Shown: positions 54,492 through 62,918 of the stretch, one piece after another
Position numbering within the stretch: the first letter of the stretch is position 1
Layout: every line of letters begins with the position of its first letter
Assembly: GCA_963776505.1 (NCBI GenBank)
Contig: CAVZNH010000084.1
Span: 77,169 to 141,168, forward strand
Direction: 5' to 3'
DNA length: 64,000 bases
From: JAMXLO01 sp963776505
Lineage (GTDB): Bacteria > Pseudomonadota > Alphaproteobacteria > Acetobacterales > Acetobacteraceae
Program-made: the position numbers and the translations under genes
Notes under the pieces: model-generated
What the model was told of the DNA's origin: nothing
Database searches by the model: none
The model's input: only the letters and a program-made list of their open reading frames with translations

Positions 54492-55862
54492 CTATTCAGC
54501 CGCCTCGGCAAGATGGACGCGGTTTGGTCGGAGTGACCTGACCCGCTCCTGCGTGTAGAGATCGGTCCAGTTGCTGAAGCTTCGATCGGTGACCTGGCGC
54601 GGATCATAGGAGCGCTCGGGAATCTGCATGCGCTTGCCCGCGACATGCACGTGGCGAATGCGTTGCTTGTCCTGTAGGATCGCCACGTTCTCCAGCGGCG
54701 AACCATCGACTGCGATGAAATCGGCCAACCGCCCGCGCTCCAACACGCCGAATTTGCCACCACGGGCCATGAATCGGCTGGTAACCGAGGTCGCGCAGCA
54801 CAGCGCTTCGGCAGGTGTGAAGCCGAGGTCACGGACGAAGATCTCCAGCTCGGTCGCATGCCACTCACCGTACGGCGTCACGGCAAAGCCTGAATCGGTT
54901 CCGGTCATCATCGGTACGCCAGCACGCTTCGCCTTCTGCATGTTGACACAGGCGATATCGTATTCCCGCTCCGTGTCGCTGATCCGGCCCTTGATAGCGG
55001 CAGGCTCGTGCGGCTGAGTGAAGTCGATGATGTTGCGCGGGAATGTCAGGGTCGGTCCGATGGCCGTGCCGCACTTCACCATCGCCTCGAGACATTCGTC
55101 GTCGAGATATGTGGCATGAAAGATCAGATCGACGCCAGCGTGAGCGGAATACAGTATCGCCTCGCGCCCGCGGGCATGCACAACGACGCGTTTGCCGAGC
55201 CTGTGCGCCTCGATGACCATCGAAGTCGTTTCGTCCTGATTGAATGCAGCAATCAGCTCGCCGTTCTCGCGTGTCTGCACACCGTCCATGGCGATCTTGA
55301 TGCAATCAACGCCATTCTTGACCTGCACGCGGATCTCTTCGATCGCTTCGTCCTTGTTGGTGACGAGACGGCCGATCGACGTGTCGGGCACGCCGATCCA
55401 GGTCGGATACCAGTCGGTCAGCCCCTGGCGCGTCGTAAGATAGCGGCCGGCCGCGGTGACACGCGGGCCATCGAACAGCCCGAAGTTGATTGCGTTGCGC
55501 ACCGACAGGCTGATCTGCCCGGCGTCGCCCGGCGCGCAGATCGACGTATAGCCCGCAGCCAGCACCTTCTGCGCGAAGAACAGCCCGCGCAGCGAGCGGA
55601 ACTCCATCGGCTGGTACAGGTCGATATCCTCCTCCGACTTGGCATTGCCGTAGGCGAGGTGTGTGTGAACGTCCTGGAGGCCGGGCATAACGAAGAGATT
55701 GCTGTAGTCGAGCACTGCCTCGCGGGCAGCGACCGGCGGAGCCTCACTCGTCGGGCCGAGATAGGTAATCTCGCCCCGCCCGTCGAAGCCGAGTGTATGG
55801 TCTTTCAGAGCGGTGGCGTCATTTCCCACGAACAGCGTACCGCAGCGCACATGTGTCGTCAT
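54492..55862 (-). CDS. Amidohydrolase (imidazolonepropionase/prolidase-like)
   Basis: 456 residues. The binuclear-metal amidohydrolase pattern is present: VMPGLQDVHTHLAYG (HxH), VKNGVDCIKIAMDG (likely carboxylated Lys), VIEAHRLGKRVVVHARG (His), VDLIFHATYLDDE (His), and MMTGTDSGFAVTPYG (catalytic Asp). The C-terminal small beta domain contains GRLADFIAVDGSP. Related members hydrolyse Xaa-Pro dipeptides or cyclic amides. It faces the CoxL gene (convergent, 3-bp gap) and follows the transporter run on the minus strand, so its substrate may be the imported compound. Confidence 0.87.
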   Translation of the reverse strand: MTTHVRCGTLFVGNDATALKDHTLGFDGRGEITYLGPTSEAPPVAAREAVLDYSNLFVMPGLQDVHTHLAYGNAKSEEDIDLYQPMEFRSLRGLFFAQKVLAAGYTSICAPGDAGQISLSVRNAINFGLFDGPRVTAAGRYLTTRQGLTDWYPTWIGVPDTSIGRLVTNKDEAIEEIRVQVKNGVDCIKIAMDGVQTRENGELIAAFNQDETTSMVIEAHRLGKRVVVHARGREAILYSAHAGVDLIFHATYLDDECLEAMVKCGTAIGPTLTFPRNIIDFTQPHEPAAIKGRISDTEREYDIACVNMQKAKRAGVPMMTGTDSGFAVTPYGEWHATELEIFVRDLGFTPAEALCCATSVTSRFMARGGKFGVLERGRLADFIAVDGSPLENVAILQDKQRIRHVHVAGKRMQIPERSYDPRQVTDRSFSNWTDLYTQERVRSLRPNRVHLAEAAE

Positions 55863-55943
55863 TGGCTCACTCCCGCCGCTAACCAGATGTTATGTGGCAG
55901 GATAGGTGAGCCGGGAGTTCGGCGGCAAGCGGCCGCTGCCCGA

Positions 55944-57257
55944 TCAGTCCAATGGCGCGTTGCGGTATTCCTTCATGCTGAGAATGGCGATGGCACTCAG
56001 CGCACCACCGGCCATCACGTAGAATGCCGGCGAATACGGATTGCCGGTAACCTTCACGAGCCACGTGGAGATGAGTGGCGCGAAACCGCCGAACAGCATC
56101 ACAGCAAACCCGTAACTGACCGAGAGTGCCGTATAGCGTACGCGTGTCGGGAACATCTCGGCCAGAATCGAAGGAATTGTGCCGGTATACATCGACTGGA
56201 AAACCGCGTTCGCCGCCAGTGCCAGCAGAAGAGAACCATGCGACCTGCCGTGGATCGCCAGCAGGAACAACGGGTAGTCGAACAGGAGATTGAGTATCGC
56301 GCAGGCCAGGATCAGCGGCCTGCGCCCGATCCTGTCTGACAACGCGCCGAAAAACGGCGTCAGCGTCACCACGATCACGCCGGACACCATGGCGCAGGAT
56401 AGCGCCACGCCTGCGGGTAGCTTCATCGTGTTGATGGCGTAGCTGACGAGATAGACGGTGAAGACGAAGCCAGCGATGCAGCCGATGATGCTCAGGCCAA
56501 AGGCCTGGATCATGCGGTCGCCGTAATCGCGGATCGCGACGCGCAGCGGTGCGCGCTCGACTTTGCGTTGTTCGACGGTGTCCGCGAAGACCGGGGTCTC
56601 GGCGACCTTCCGGCGCAGGTAATAGCCGATCGGCCCGAGCAGAAAGCCGAACAGGAACGGCAAGCGCCAACCCCAGCTATAGAACGCAGTTTCGGAGAGG
56701 CCTGTCGCGAGGACGGTCGCCGAAGTGGAACCCGCAAGCGAGCCGATCTGGGTACTGAACTGCTGCCAGCTACCGGTGATCCCGCGCTTGCCCGGGGGAG
56801 AATACTCAACGAGGAAAGTCGCCGCGCCACCCCACTCGCCACCGGTGGAAAACCCCTGCACCATGCGGCAGGGCAACAAAAGCGTCGGCGCCCAAATCCC
56901 GATACTGGCGTAGGTCGGGATCAGTCCTGTCACTCCCGTTGCGGTCGCCATGAGTCCGATCGTCACCACTAGCGCCGCGCGTCGCCCCGCGCGGTCACCG
57001 TAGGCGCCCAGCACGATCGCCCCGATCGGGCGCATGACAAAGGCCGCCCCGAACGTCGCGAATGTGCTTGCCATTGCAAGCACCGGGTCACCGGCTGGGA
57101 AAAATGCACGACTGATCGCGACAGCAAAGAAGCCGTAAATGGTGAAGTCGAACAGTTCGAAGAAATTGCCGATGGCGCAGGACAATATGGCGCGGCGGCG
57201 AGCGAGTGCGAGTTCGGTCGCGCCTATAGGCAGAGTCAGCGACGCTGCATGGGACAT
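55944..57257 (-). CDS. MHS-family MFS transporter
   Basis: 437 residues with about 12 membrane spans. Typical metabolite:H+ symporter signatures: AILSCAIGNFFELFDFTIYG at the start, MRPIGAIVLGAYGDRAGRRA between spans 2 and 3, RMVQGFSTGGEWGGAATFLV on span 4, then GALSDRIGRRPLIL in the second half. This group (ProP, citrate, shikimate or ketoglutarate symporters) imports organic acids or compatible solutes. It follows the peptide-type binding protein by 36 bp on the same strand and may be co-transcribed with the ABC genes. The gene is intact. Confidence 0.9.
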   Translation of the reverse strand: MSHAASLTLPIGATELALARRRAILSCAIGNFFELFDFTIYGFFAVAISRAFFPAGDPVLAMASTFATFGAAFVMRPIGAIVLGAYGDRAGRRAALVVTIGLMATATGVTGLIPTYASIGIWAPTLLLPCRMVQGFSTGGEWGGAATFLVEYSPPGKRGITGSWQQFSTQIGSLAGSTSATVLATGLSETAFYSWGWRLPFLFGFLLGPIGYYLRRKVAETPVFADTVEQRKVERAPLRVAIRDYGDRMIQAFGLSIIGCIAGFVFTVYLVSYAINTMKLPAGVALSCAMVSGVIVVTLTPFFGALSDRIGRRPLILACAILNLLFDYPLFLLAIHGRSHGSLLLALAANAVFQSMYTGTIPSILAEMFPTRVRYTALSVSYGFAVMLFGGFAPLISTWLVKVTGNPYSPAFYVMAGGALSAIAILSMKEYRNAPLD

Positions 57258-57293
57258 TGCCCTCGTCCTTCACAACCGGGCGAGTCGCCGCGC

Positions 57294-58913
57294 TCAGCCC
57301 ATGGTGATATGCGTGAAATCCTGTGACCAGCTCTGCGCAGGGTGAAAGTTCTGCACGCTCTTGCTCATCGCCCGTGGGTTCAGGTCGTGGCAAATATAGA
57401 GCCATGCGGCCTCGTCAACGAGAATGGCATGAGCCTCCGCCAGCAACCTGGTTTGTTCCGCCACATCGAAGCTGGCCTGGGCACGCGTGGTAAGGTCATC
57501 GAAGCGGGCATTACTGAAATGTCCCCAATTCGTGCTGGCAGGCGGAAAGCTCGCAGTGGCGAACAGGCGGTACAACGTGGACGGATCGGTATAACCGAGA
57601 CTGTTATTGATGCCGTCATCTCCATGCGATGTCGCCGGGCTGGGTGGACTGCGACGTGCAATCAACATTGTACCCCACTCGACCACATCAAAATCCACGT
57701 CAATGTCGACCGCCGCGAAGTTCTGCTGCAGGAACTCATTGATGGGGATCGGCACCATCTGCCCCGAGCCCGAGGTCGATATCATGATCTTTGCGCGCGG
57801 ACGCTTGTTCGGCCCGTACCCCGCCTGCGTGAGCAGGTCCTTGGCACGCTCCGGATCGTGGCTGTAGCGAAGCTCCGGCTTGCCGAATAGCGGGTGATCG
57901 GGCGGATAAAATCCATAAGCAGGCTTCGCCGTGCCATTGAGCATCGCGCAAAGACCGTCGCGGTCGATCGCGAAGTTAATCGCCTGACGCACGCGAACAT
58001 CACTGAATACCGTACCTGGCGCGCAGTTGAGCACGTAGGGATAGGTATGTGGATACGGCCAAAGGCTGATCTGAAATCCTGCGCTGCGCAGCGAAGGGAT
58101 GGCATCCGGCGGCGGTACTTCAATCCAGTCGACTTGGCCGGAGCGCAGCGCGGCCACTCGTGTCGTCGCCTCAGGCATCGGATACACGACGATACGTTCC
58201 AGTTTGGGAATACGTGATTTGTTCCAGTAGTTCTCGTTGCGGCTCAGTTCGGCATATTGGCCGGGCACGATGCGGGTGATTTTGAAAGGGCCGGTTCCAG
58301 ATGGCGCCTTGGCGAAGCCGGCCCAGCTCCGCCCCATCTTTTCCCATTGCCTTGGGCTGGCGATGAGGAAACTGGTGAGCAAATTGTGAAAGAAGCTGAA
58401 CGGGCTCTTGGTGTAGAGCGCGATCTTGCCATCGTCGATCTTCTCCCAACGGTCCATCATGGTCACCGTCGCGCGCACGATGGGTGCCGCAGGTGCGTCG
58501 TATTGCGGTGACTTGTCGTCCCAGACCCGCTGCAAATTCCACACGATGTCATCCATGGTAAGCGGCGAGCCGTCATGGAATATGACCCCTGCCCGCAGTG
58601 TAAAGATCCACCGGGTCGGATTCCCGGGATCGATCGCCCAGGACTCAAACAGCCCAGGCGTCGCATCGGCCGTCTGATCTACATGGGTATAGTCCCAGTT
58701 GATGACGCCATCGTAGGCGGGATAGCCGAGGAAGCGGAAACCCTCGCCGCCATTGTTCGGAATGCCCGTAACGGTCGGGAGGTCCGATGCGGTCATCGCA
58801 ATTCTAAGCACTTGCGCTGGAGCGGCGCTGGGGTACGGTGCGGTTGCGCTCGCGCGGCAGCAGCGGTGAAGCCGCCCAGCAGGGAGCGGCGGTGCAGTTT
58901 GGCTACATCCCAT
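57294..58913 (-). CDS. ABC solute-binding protein, peptide type (SBP_bac_5), with scrambled Tat signal
   Basis: About 539 residues from ATG 58913 (TAGGAAA upstream). The mature domain is clear: TPGLFESWAIDPGNPTRWIF, GVIFHDGSPLTMDDIVWNLQ, GTGPFKITRIVPGQYAELSR, FSDVRVRQAINFAIDRDGLC. In the open frame the first ~30 residues (MGCSQTAPPLPAGRLHRCCR) are not a signal peptide. The neighbouring frame reads KLHRRSLLGGFTAAAARAQ, a good twin-arginine signal. An extra G at ~58910 and a compensating indel at 58830-58860 explain this. It starts 7 bp after the ATPase stop, so it belongs to the ABC operon. Confidence 0.87.
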   Translation of the reverse strand: MGCSQTAPPLPAGRLHRCCRASATAPYPSAAPAQVLRIAMTASDLPTVTGIPNNGGEGFRFLGYPAYDGVINWDYTHVDQTADATPGLFESWAIDPGNPTRWIFTLRAGVIFHDGSPLTMDDIVWNLQRVWDDKSPQYDAPAAPIVRATVTMMDRWEKIDDGKIALYTKSPFSFFHNLLTSFLIASPRQWEKMGRSWAGFAKAPSGTGPFKITRIVPGQYAELSRNENYWNKSRIPKLERIVVYPMPEATTRVAALRSGQVDWIEVPPPDAIPSLRSAGFQISLWPYPHTYPYVLNCAPGTVFSDVRVRQAINFAIDRDGLCAMLNGTAKPAYGFYPPDHPLFGKPELRYSHDPERAKDLLTQAGYGPNKRPRAKIMISTSGSGQMVPIPINEFLQQNFAAVDIDVDFDVVEWGTMLIARRSPPSPATSHGDDGINNSLGYTDPSTLYRLFATASFPPASTNWGHFSNARFDDLTTRAQASFDVAEQTRLLAEAHAILVDEAAWLYICHDLNPRAMSKSVQNFHPAQSWSQDFTHITMG

Positions 58914-58920
58914 CAATTTC

Positions 58921-60042
58921 CTATTCCGCTGCATGGTCGAATGCCGTTCCCGCCTCGTCACGAACGATATGATTACTCTCCTCCGACCAATATGCGCGGA
59001 CCCGTTTGCCTGGCGCGATTGGCATGACGGACCGGTCTCATTCTGCCGGAATGCAATCATGGGATCGCCATTGTTCTGGCGCAGGTAGAGATGGCTGATG
59101 AAGCCATGATAGACGATCTTCTCGACCACGGCATCGACCTCGTTTACTTTGGCTTCGGCGTCTCGAGTTTGGTCGGGCACCTCGACCTTCACCGATTCGG
59201 GCCGTAGCGCAATGGTGACTGGCGTGCCAACCGGTCGCGAGGAACGCACTGAGATCGCTGGTCCACCAGGCACGGCAACACAAATTGCGCCGTTGTCCGT
59301 CCGCTCGACCTTGCCGCGGAAGAAGTTGGACGCACCAAGAAAACTGGCAATGAAGCGCGATACTGGTCGCTGGTAGACGTCGGCTGGCGTGCCAGATTGT
59401 TCGAGATAGCCATTCCGCATGATCGCGATGCGGTCAGCAATGGTCAGCGCCTCGTCCTGGTCATGGGTGACCAGGACCGTGGTGATCCCGAGCCTTCGTT
59501 GCAGATCGCGCAGTTCGATCTGCATTTCCTGCCGGAGACCTCTATCGAGCGCGCCGAGTGGCTCATCGAGCAGCAACACGGCAGGCTCCACCACCAATGC
59601 GCGCGCCAGCGCCACGCGCTGCTGCTGGCCCCCGGACAATTGCGCGGGCATGCGATGCTCGAAGCCAGCAAGCTGCACAAGCTGCAATGCGGCGGCGATG
59701 CGCGGTGCTGCTGCGTTCCGCCTGATGTTTCGCGTCTCCAGACCGAAGCCGATGTTCTCGGCAACCGTCATATGTGGAAACAGCGCGTAATTCTGAAACA
59801 GCATACCGACATTGCGTCGATGCACGGGGACATCGGTGATCGATCGCCCGTCGATGATGATGTCGCCCGCATCCGGATGCAAGAAGCCCGGCGATCATGC
59901 GAAGTGTAGTGGTCTTTCCGCAGCCGCTTGGGCCAAGCAGCGCCACAATGGTGCCTGGCTCGATGGCAAGCGACACGCGATCGACGGCGCGCGTGGCACC
60001 GAACTCCTTGATCAGCTCGCGCAGACGAACGGAGGCTGCCAT
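58921..60042 (-). CDS. ABC transporter ATP-binding protein (PotA-like), frameshifted
   Basis: About 373 residues from ATG 60042: VRLRELIKEFGATRAVDRVS, Walker A GPSGCGKTTTLRMIAGLL, a frame change near 59885 before PDAGDIIIDGRSITDVPVHR, Q-loop MLFQNYALFPHMTVAENIGF, signature LSGGQQQRVALARALVVEPA, Walker B LLLDEPLGALD and H-loop TVLVTHDQDEALTIADR. A C-terminal TOBE-like domain follows (PVTIALRPESVKVEV). Near 59030 a second change restores MPIAPGKRVRAYW...AFDHAAE and the stop TAG 58923-58921. Without that correction it would falsely fuse to the next gene. It energises the PotB/PotC-like permeases. Confidence 0.9.
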
Positions 60043-60056
60043 GATCGCGCCCGGCC

Positions 60057-61118
60057 TCAGGCGCCAAAGACCTGATTGTACTTCTCCAGCAATTTGGCCC
60101 GGATCGGGTTGATGAAGGTCCAGTCGGGGCTGAAGATCTGCATCTCGTCCATCTTCAACTCGGGATATGCCATGAACCTCGCGACATCCGGCTTGAACTC
60201 CAGGCCGGAGATGGACGGCGCTGTCAGTGTCTCCTCGGCCAGCAACTTCTGAATGGCGGGATCCAGCATGTGATTGATGAAGGCGATGCCGAGTTCGCGG
60301 TCGGGTGCATTCTTGACCAGGGTGACGGTGTTGATACCGGCAAAGGCACCCTCGCGCGGATAGCACATCTCGACCGGAACGCCTTTCACCGTGTAGGGAT
60401 AGACGGTCTTCGAATAGAAGATGCCGGCGACGTCGGCCTGCCCGTTAGCCACCTGCATGACCGTCGTCTGGCTCTCGAATATGCTCAGCACATTCGGCTT
60501 CAGCGCCTCCATCTTCGGCCACGCCTGTTCGATCATGTACTGCGTCTGGGCATAGGGTTTGCCGGTCTCGAGCGAGACGGCGGCGATCAGCAGGTAAAGA
60601 CTCTGGGTGGCCTTCGGCAACTCCATCATGAAACGATTGCGCAGGCGCGGATCCCACAGATCGCCATAACTGGTCAGCGGCTTGCCGGTCGCCGTATTGT
60701 AGCAGAGTCCCGCGGCCGACATCGCGAACGCGGCACCGTAGCCGTCGAAATAGATGAAGCGTTTGAGCACGCGCTCCATGTTCGGAATCTGCTCGCGCGG
60801 AAGCTGTTCGATAAGTCCCTCTCGCTTGGCGAGTTCGACCCCTATGTCGTCCACGAACATGACGCTGTATTTCGGGTTGTTGCGTGTCGCGCGCATCAGC
60901 GCGATCTGCTCCAAGGTCACGCCCTGGGTCGTGTACACCTTGCACTGGTGCTTGGCCTCAAACGGCGGAATGATCTCCTTGCGCACAACGTCGCCTTGCT
61001 GGCCAGTATAGATGCCCACGGTGATCGATCGGTCCGCCGCCGCGGCACGGCGCCCAATGATCAGCGGCGCAGCGATCGCTCCACTCAATACGATGCGGCG
61101 TCGTACGGCCTGACCCAT
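60057..61118 (-). CDS. ABC solute-binding protein, polyamine/iron type
   Basis: 353 residues from ATG 61118 (GGAGGAAGTG upstream). An exported protein with a basic start and hydrophobic Ala/Ile core (GQAVRRRIVLSGAIAAPLII), then a PotD/AfuA-like binding fold: SITVGIYTGQQGDVVRKEII, VMFVDDIGVELAKREGLIEQ, SAAGLCYNTATGKPLTSYGD, GQADVAGIFYSKTVYPYTVK, PREGAFAGINTVTLVKNAPD. It captures the substrate in the periplasm for the two permeases just upstream. It lies between the permease gene (12 bp) and the ATPase gene (14 bp). Confidence 0.9.
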   Translation of the reverse strand: MGQAVRRRIVLSGAIAAPLIIGRRAAAADRSITVGIYTGQQGDVVRKEIIPPFEAKHQCKVYTTQGVTLEQIALMRATRNNPKYSVMFVDDIGVELAKREGLIEQLPREQIPNMERVLKRFIYFDGYGAAFAMSAAGLCYNTATGKPLTSYGDLWDPRLRNRFMMELPKATQSLYLLIAAVSLETGKPYAQTQYMIEQAWPKMEALKPNVLSIFESQTTVMQVANGQADVAGIFYSKTVYPYTVKGVPVEMCYPREGAFAGINTVTLVKNAPDRELGIAFINHMLDPAIQKLLAEETLTAPSISGLEFKPDVARFMAYPELKMDEMQIFSPDWTFINPIRAKLLEKYNQVFGA

Positions 61119-61130
61119 CACTTCCTCCAT

Positions 61131-61935
61131 CTAAATTGCCATCGCCCGCCGCAGGCCAGTGATCCGCTCCAGCACCATCACGATCACCATTGCCAGCAGC
61201 ATCATCAGGGTCGAGATCGCCGCGACCGATGGCTCGAAGACATTGTCAATCATCTGGAACACCAGCAGCGGAATCGGATTGTGCTGAGCGTCAGCCAGCC
61301 ACAACGATATGGGAAAATTGTCGAACGACACCATGAACGCAAACAGCGCGCCGGCCGCGAGACCAGGTGCGATCTGCGGGATGGTGATCCGGCGGAATAC
61401 CCGCCAGCGTCCGGCGCCCAGGGTTCGTGCCGCATCTTCCAGCGCGATGTCCGCGAGAGTCAGGCTGGCGGCGACGGTGCGAACCACATAGGGCATCGTC
61501 ACCAGCACATGAGCGATCAGCATGTTGAGTGAACACATTGTCGGAACGCATGAAGGCGAAGAGCTGCAGCAGTGCCACGCCGGTGATCAGCACCGGGAAC
61601 ACCAACGGAGACAGCAGCGCAGCGGCGACAGCGTCACGTCCGGGAAACTGATGGCGCACAACGGCGAAGGCCGCCGGGACGCCCAGCAGCAGCGCGCCAA
61701 GCGTCGCCCCGACGGCGAGCAGACAACTGAACGCCAGCGAAGCCTGGAAATCGGCGTCCTGCAGTACCTTCGTGTACCAATCCAGGGTAAAGCCACGCGG
61801 CGGGAACACGACGTAGGGCGTATCGCTGATCGAAATCGCGACTGTCACGAGCAATGGCGCCAGAATGAAGATCATCATCGCAGTGGTGATCGGGAAAAGC
61901 AGCCACGCGATCGGCCCTCTCAGGCGATTGCTCAT
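61131..61935 (-). CDS. ABC transporter permease, PotC-like, frameshifted
   Basis: About 267 residues from ATG 61935, overlapping the end of the preceding permease gene (ATGA). Six membrane spans: PIAWLLFPITTAMMIFILAP, FSCLLAVGATLGALLLGVPA, ALLSPLVFPVLITGVALLQL. Near 61535 the frame changes to NMLIAHVLVTMPYVVRTVAA. The EAA loop is EDAARTLGAGRWRVFRRITI, which docks the ATPase. One indel is inferred. The protein forms the inner-membrane channel with the PotB-like partner. Confidence 0.88.
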
Positions 61936-62867
61936 GTCGCTCGTGCCATCCTGCGCAGACTGAGCGCGCGAAGCGAGACGATGTTCACCGCCAGGACGAT
62001 CACGACGAGTACAGTGGCGACGGTAGCACCGAATGGCCAGTCGTAGACGACGAGGATCTGTTGGTCGACGAGCATGCCCAGCATCTGCGCGCCATTGCCG
62101 CCAAGGATGGCAGGCGTCACGAAGGATCCCGCCGTCAACGAGAACACCAGGGTGCAGCCCACCGCCAGCCCAGGCAGGCTGAGCGGAACAGTGATTCGGC
62201 GGAAGATCCGCCACGATGTTGCGCCCAATGTGCGCGCGGCGTCCTCGATGCGCGGGTCGATACGCCCCAACGACGAAGCGAGCGGCAACACCAGCATAGG
62301 AAAGAAGACGTGCAGTGAGCCGATCACCACCGCGGCTTCGGAATACAGCAACGATAAAGGCTCCTTGGCAAACCCGGAATTCAGCAGAAGCCAGTTGAGG
62401 ATGCCGGTCTTCCCGCGGCCAAGGATCAACTGCCAGCCATAGGTCCGCACCACAACGCTGACGATCAGCGGTGCAATAACGATCATCGTCAGAACGCGAT
62501 TGACCAGAGGATTGCTGCGCACCATCACCATCGCGACCGGGTAGCCGAGAAGGATCGCCAAAGCCGTCGTCGCGAGGCTGATCCGTAGTGTCGTGAGCAG
62601 GACGTGGGTGTAGAGCCCTACGGTGAAAAAGTGCCGGTAATGTTCAAGCGTCAGCGGCAGGCCGATTGTTCCGTCGGTGGCCTGGGTGAGAAAGCTGCAA
62701 GCCAGCAATCCCAGCGCCGGCAGCGCGAAGAACATCGCCAGAAACACGAGAGACGGCAGAAGCAATGCTGCGACAGCGGCGTGCGGTGAGAACGCGCGCG
62801 CACGCAAGGGGCTTTGGGCCTTGGCGAGGACAGCGGCGGGCAAGGCGTGAACCCGATACGCAGCCAT
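61932..62867 (-). CDS. ABC transporter permease, PotB-like
   Basis: 311 residues, about six membrane spans: AVAALLLPSLVFLAMFFALP, ISLATTALAILLGYPVAMVM, VLTMIVIAPLIVSVVVRTYG. The EAA motif is EDAARTLGATSWRIFRRITV. It is of the spermidine/putrescine PotB type; such systems also carry opines, amides and iron complexes. It lies first of the transporter genes, 51 bp after the acetamidase, so the imported molecule may be an amide or its precursor. Intact. Confidence 0.9.
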   Translation of the reverse strand: MAAYRVHALPAAVLAKAQSPLRARAFSPHAAVAALLLPSLVFLAMFFALPALGLLACSFLTQATDGTIGLPLTLEHYRHFFTVGLYTHVLLTTLRISLATTALAILLGYPVAMVMVRSNPLVNRVLTMIVIAPLIVSVVVRTYGWQLILGRGKTGILNWLLLNSGFAKEPLSLLYSEAAVVIGSLHVFFPMLVLPLASSLGRIDPRIEDAARTLGATSWRIFRRITVPLSLPGLAVGCTLVFSLTAGSFVTPAILGGNGAQMLGMLVDQQILVVYDWPFGATVATVLVVIVLAVNIVSLRALSLRRMARAT

Positions 62868-62918
62868 ATATGGCGAAGCTCCTGTGGCGTCTGTTCAGCG
62901 CTTCCTCCGCGTCGATAG

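Noticed and set aside
57294..59882. Apparent ABC ATPase fused to a peptide-binding protein
   Set aside because: A frame change near 59030 restores a normal ATPase end and stop at 58921, and the binding protein has its own ribosome-binding site and start at 58913. The fusion is an artefact of the break.
60270..61532. 420-residue plus-strand frame opposite the binding protein
   Set aside because: Antisense of a conserved exported binding protein; no recognisable domain.
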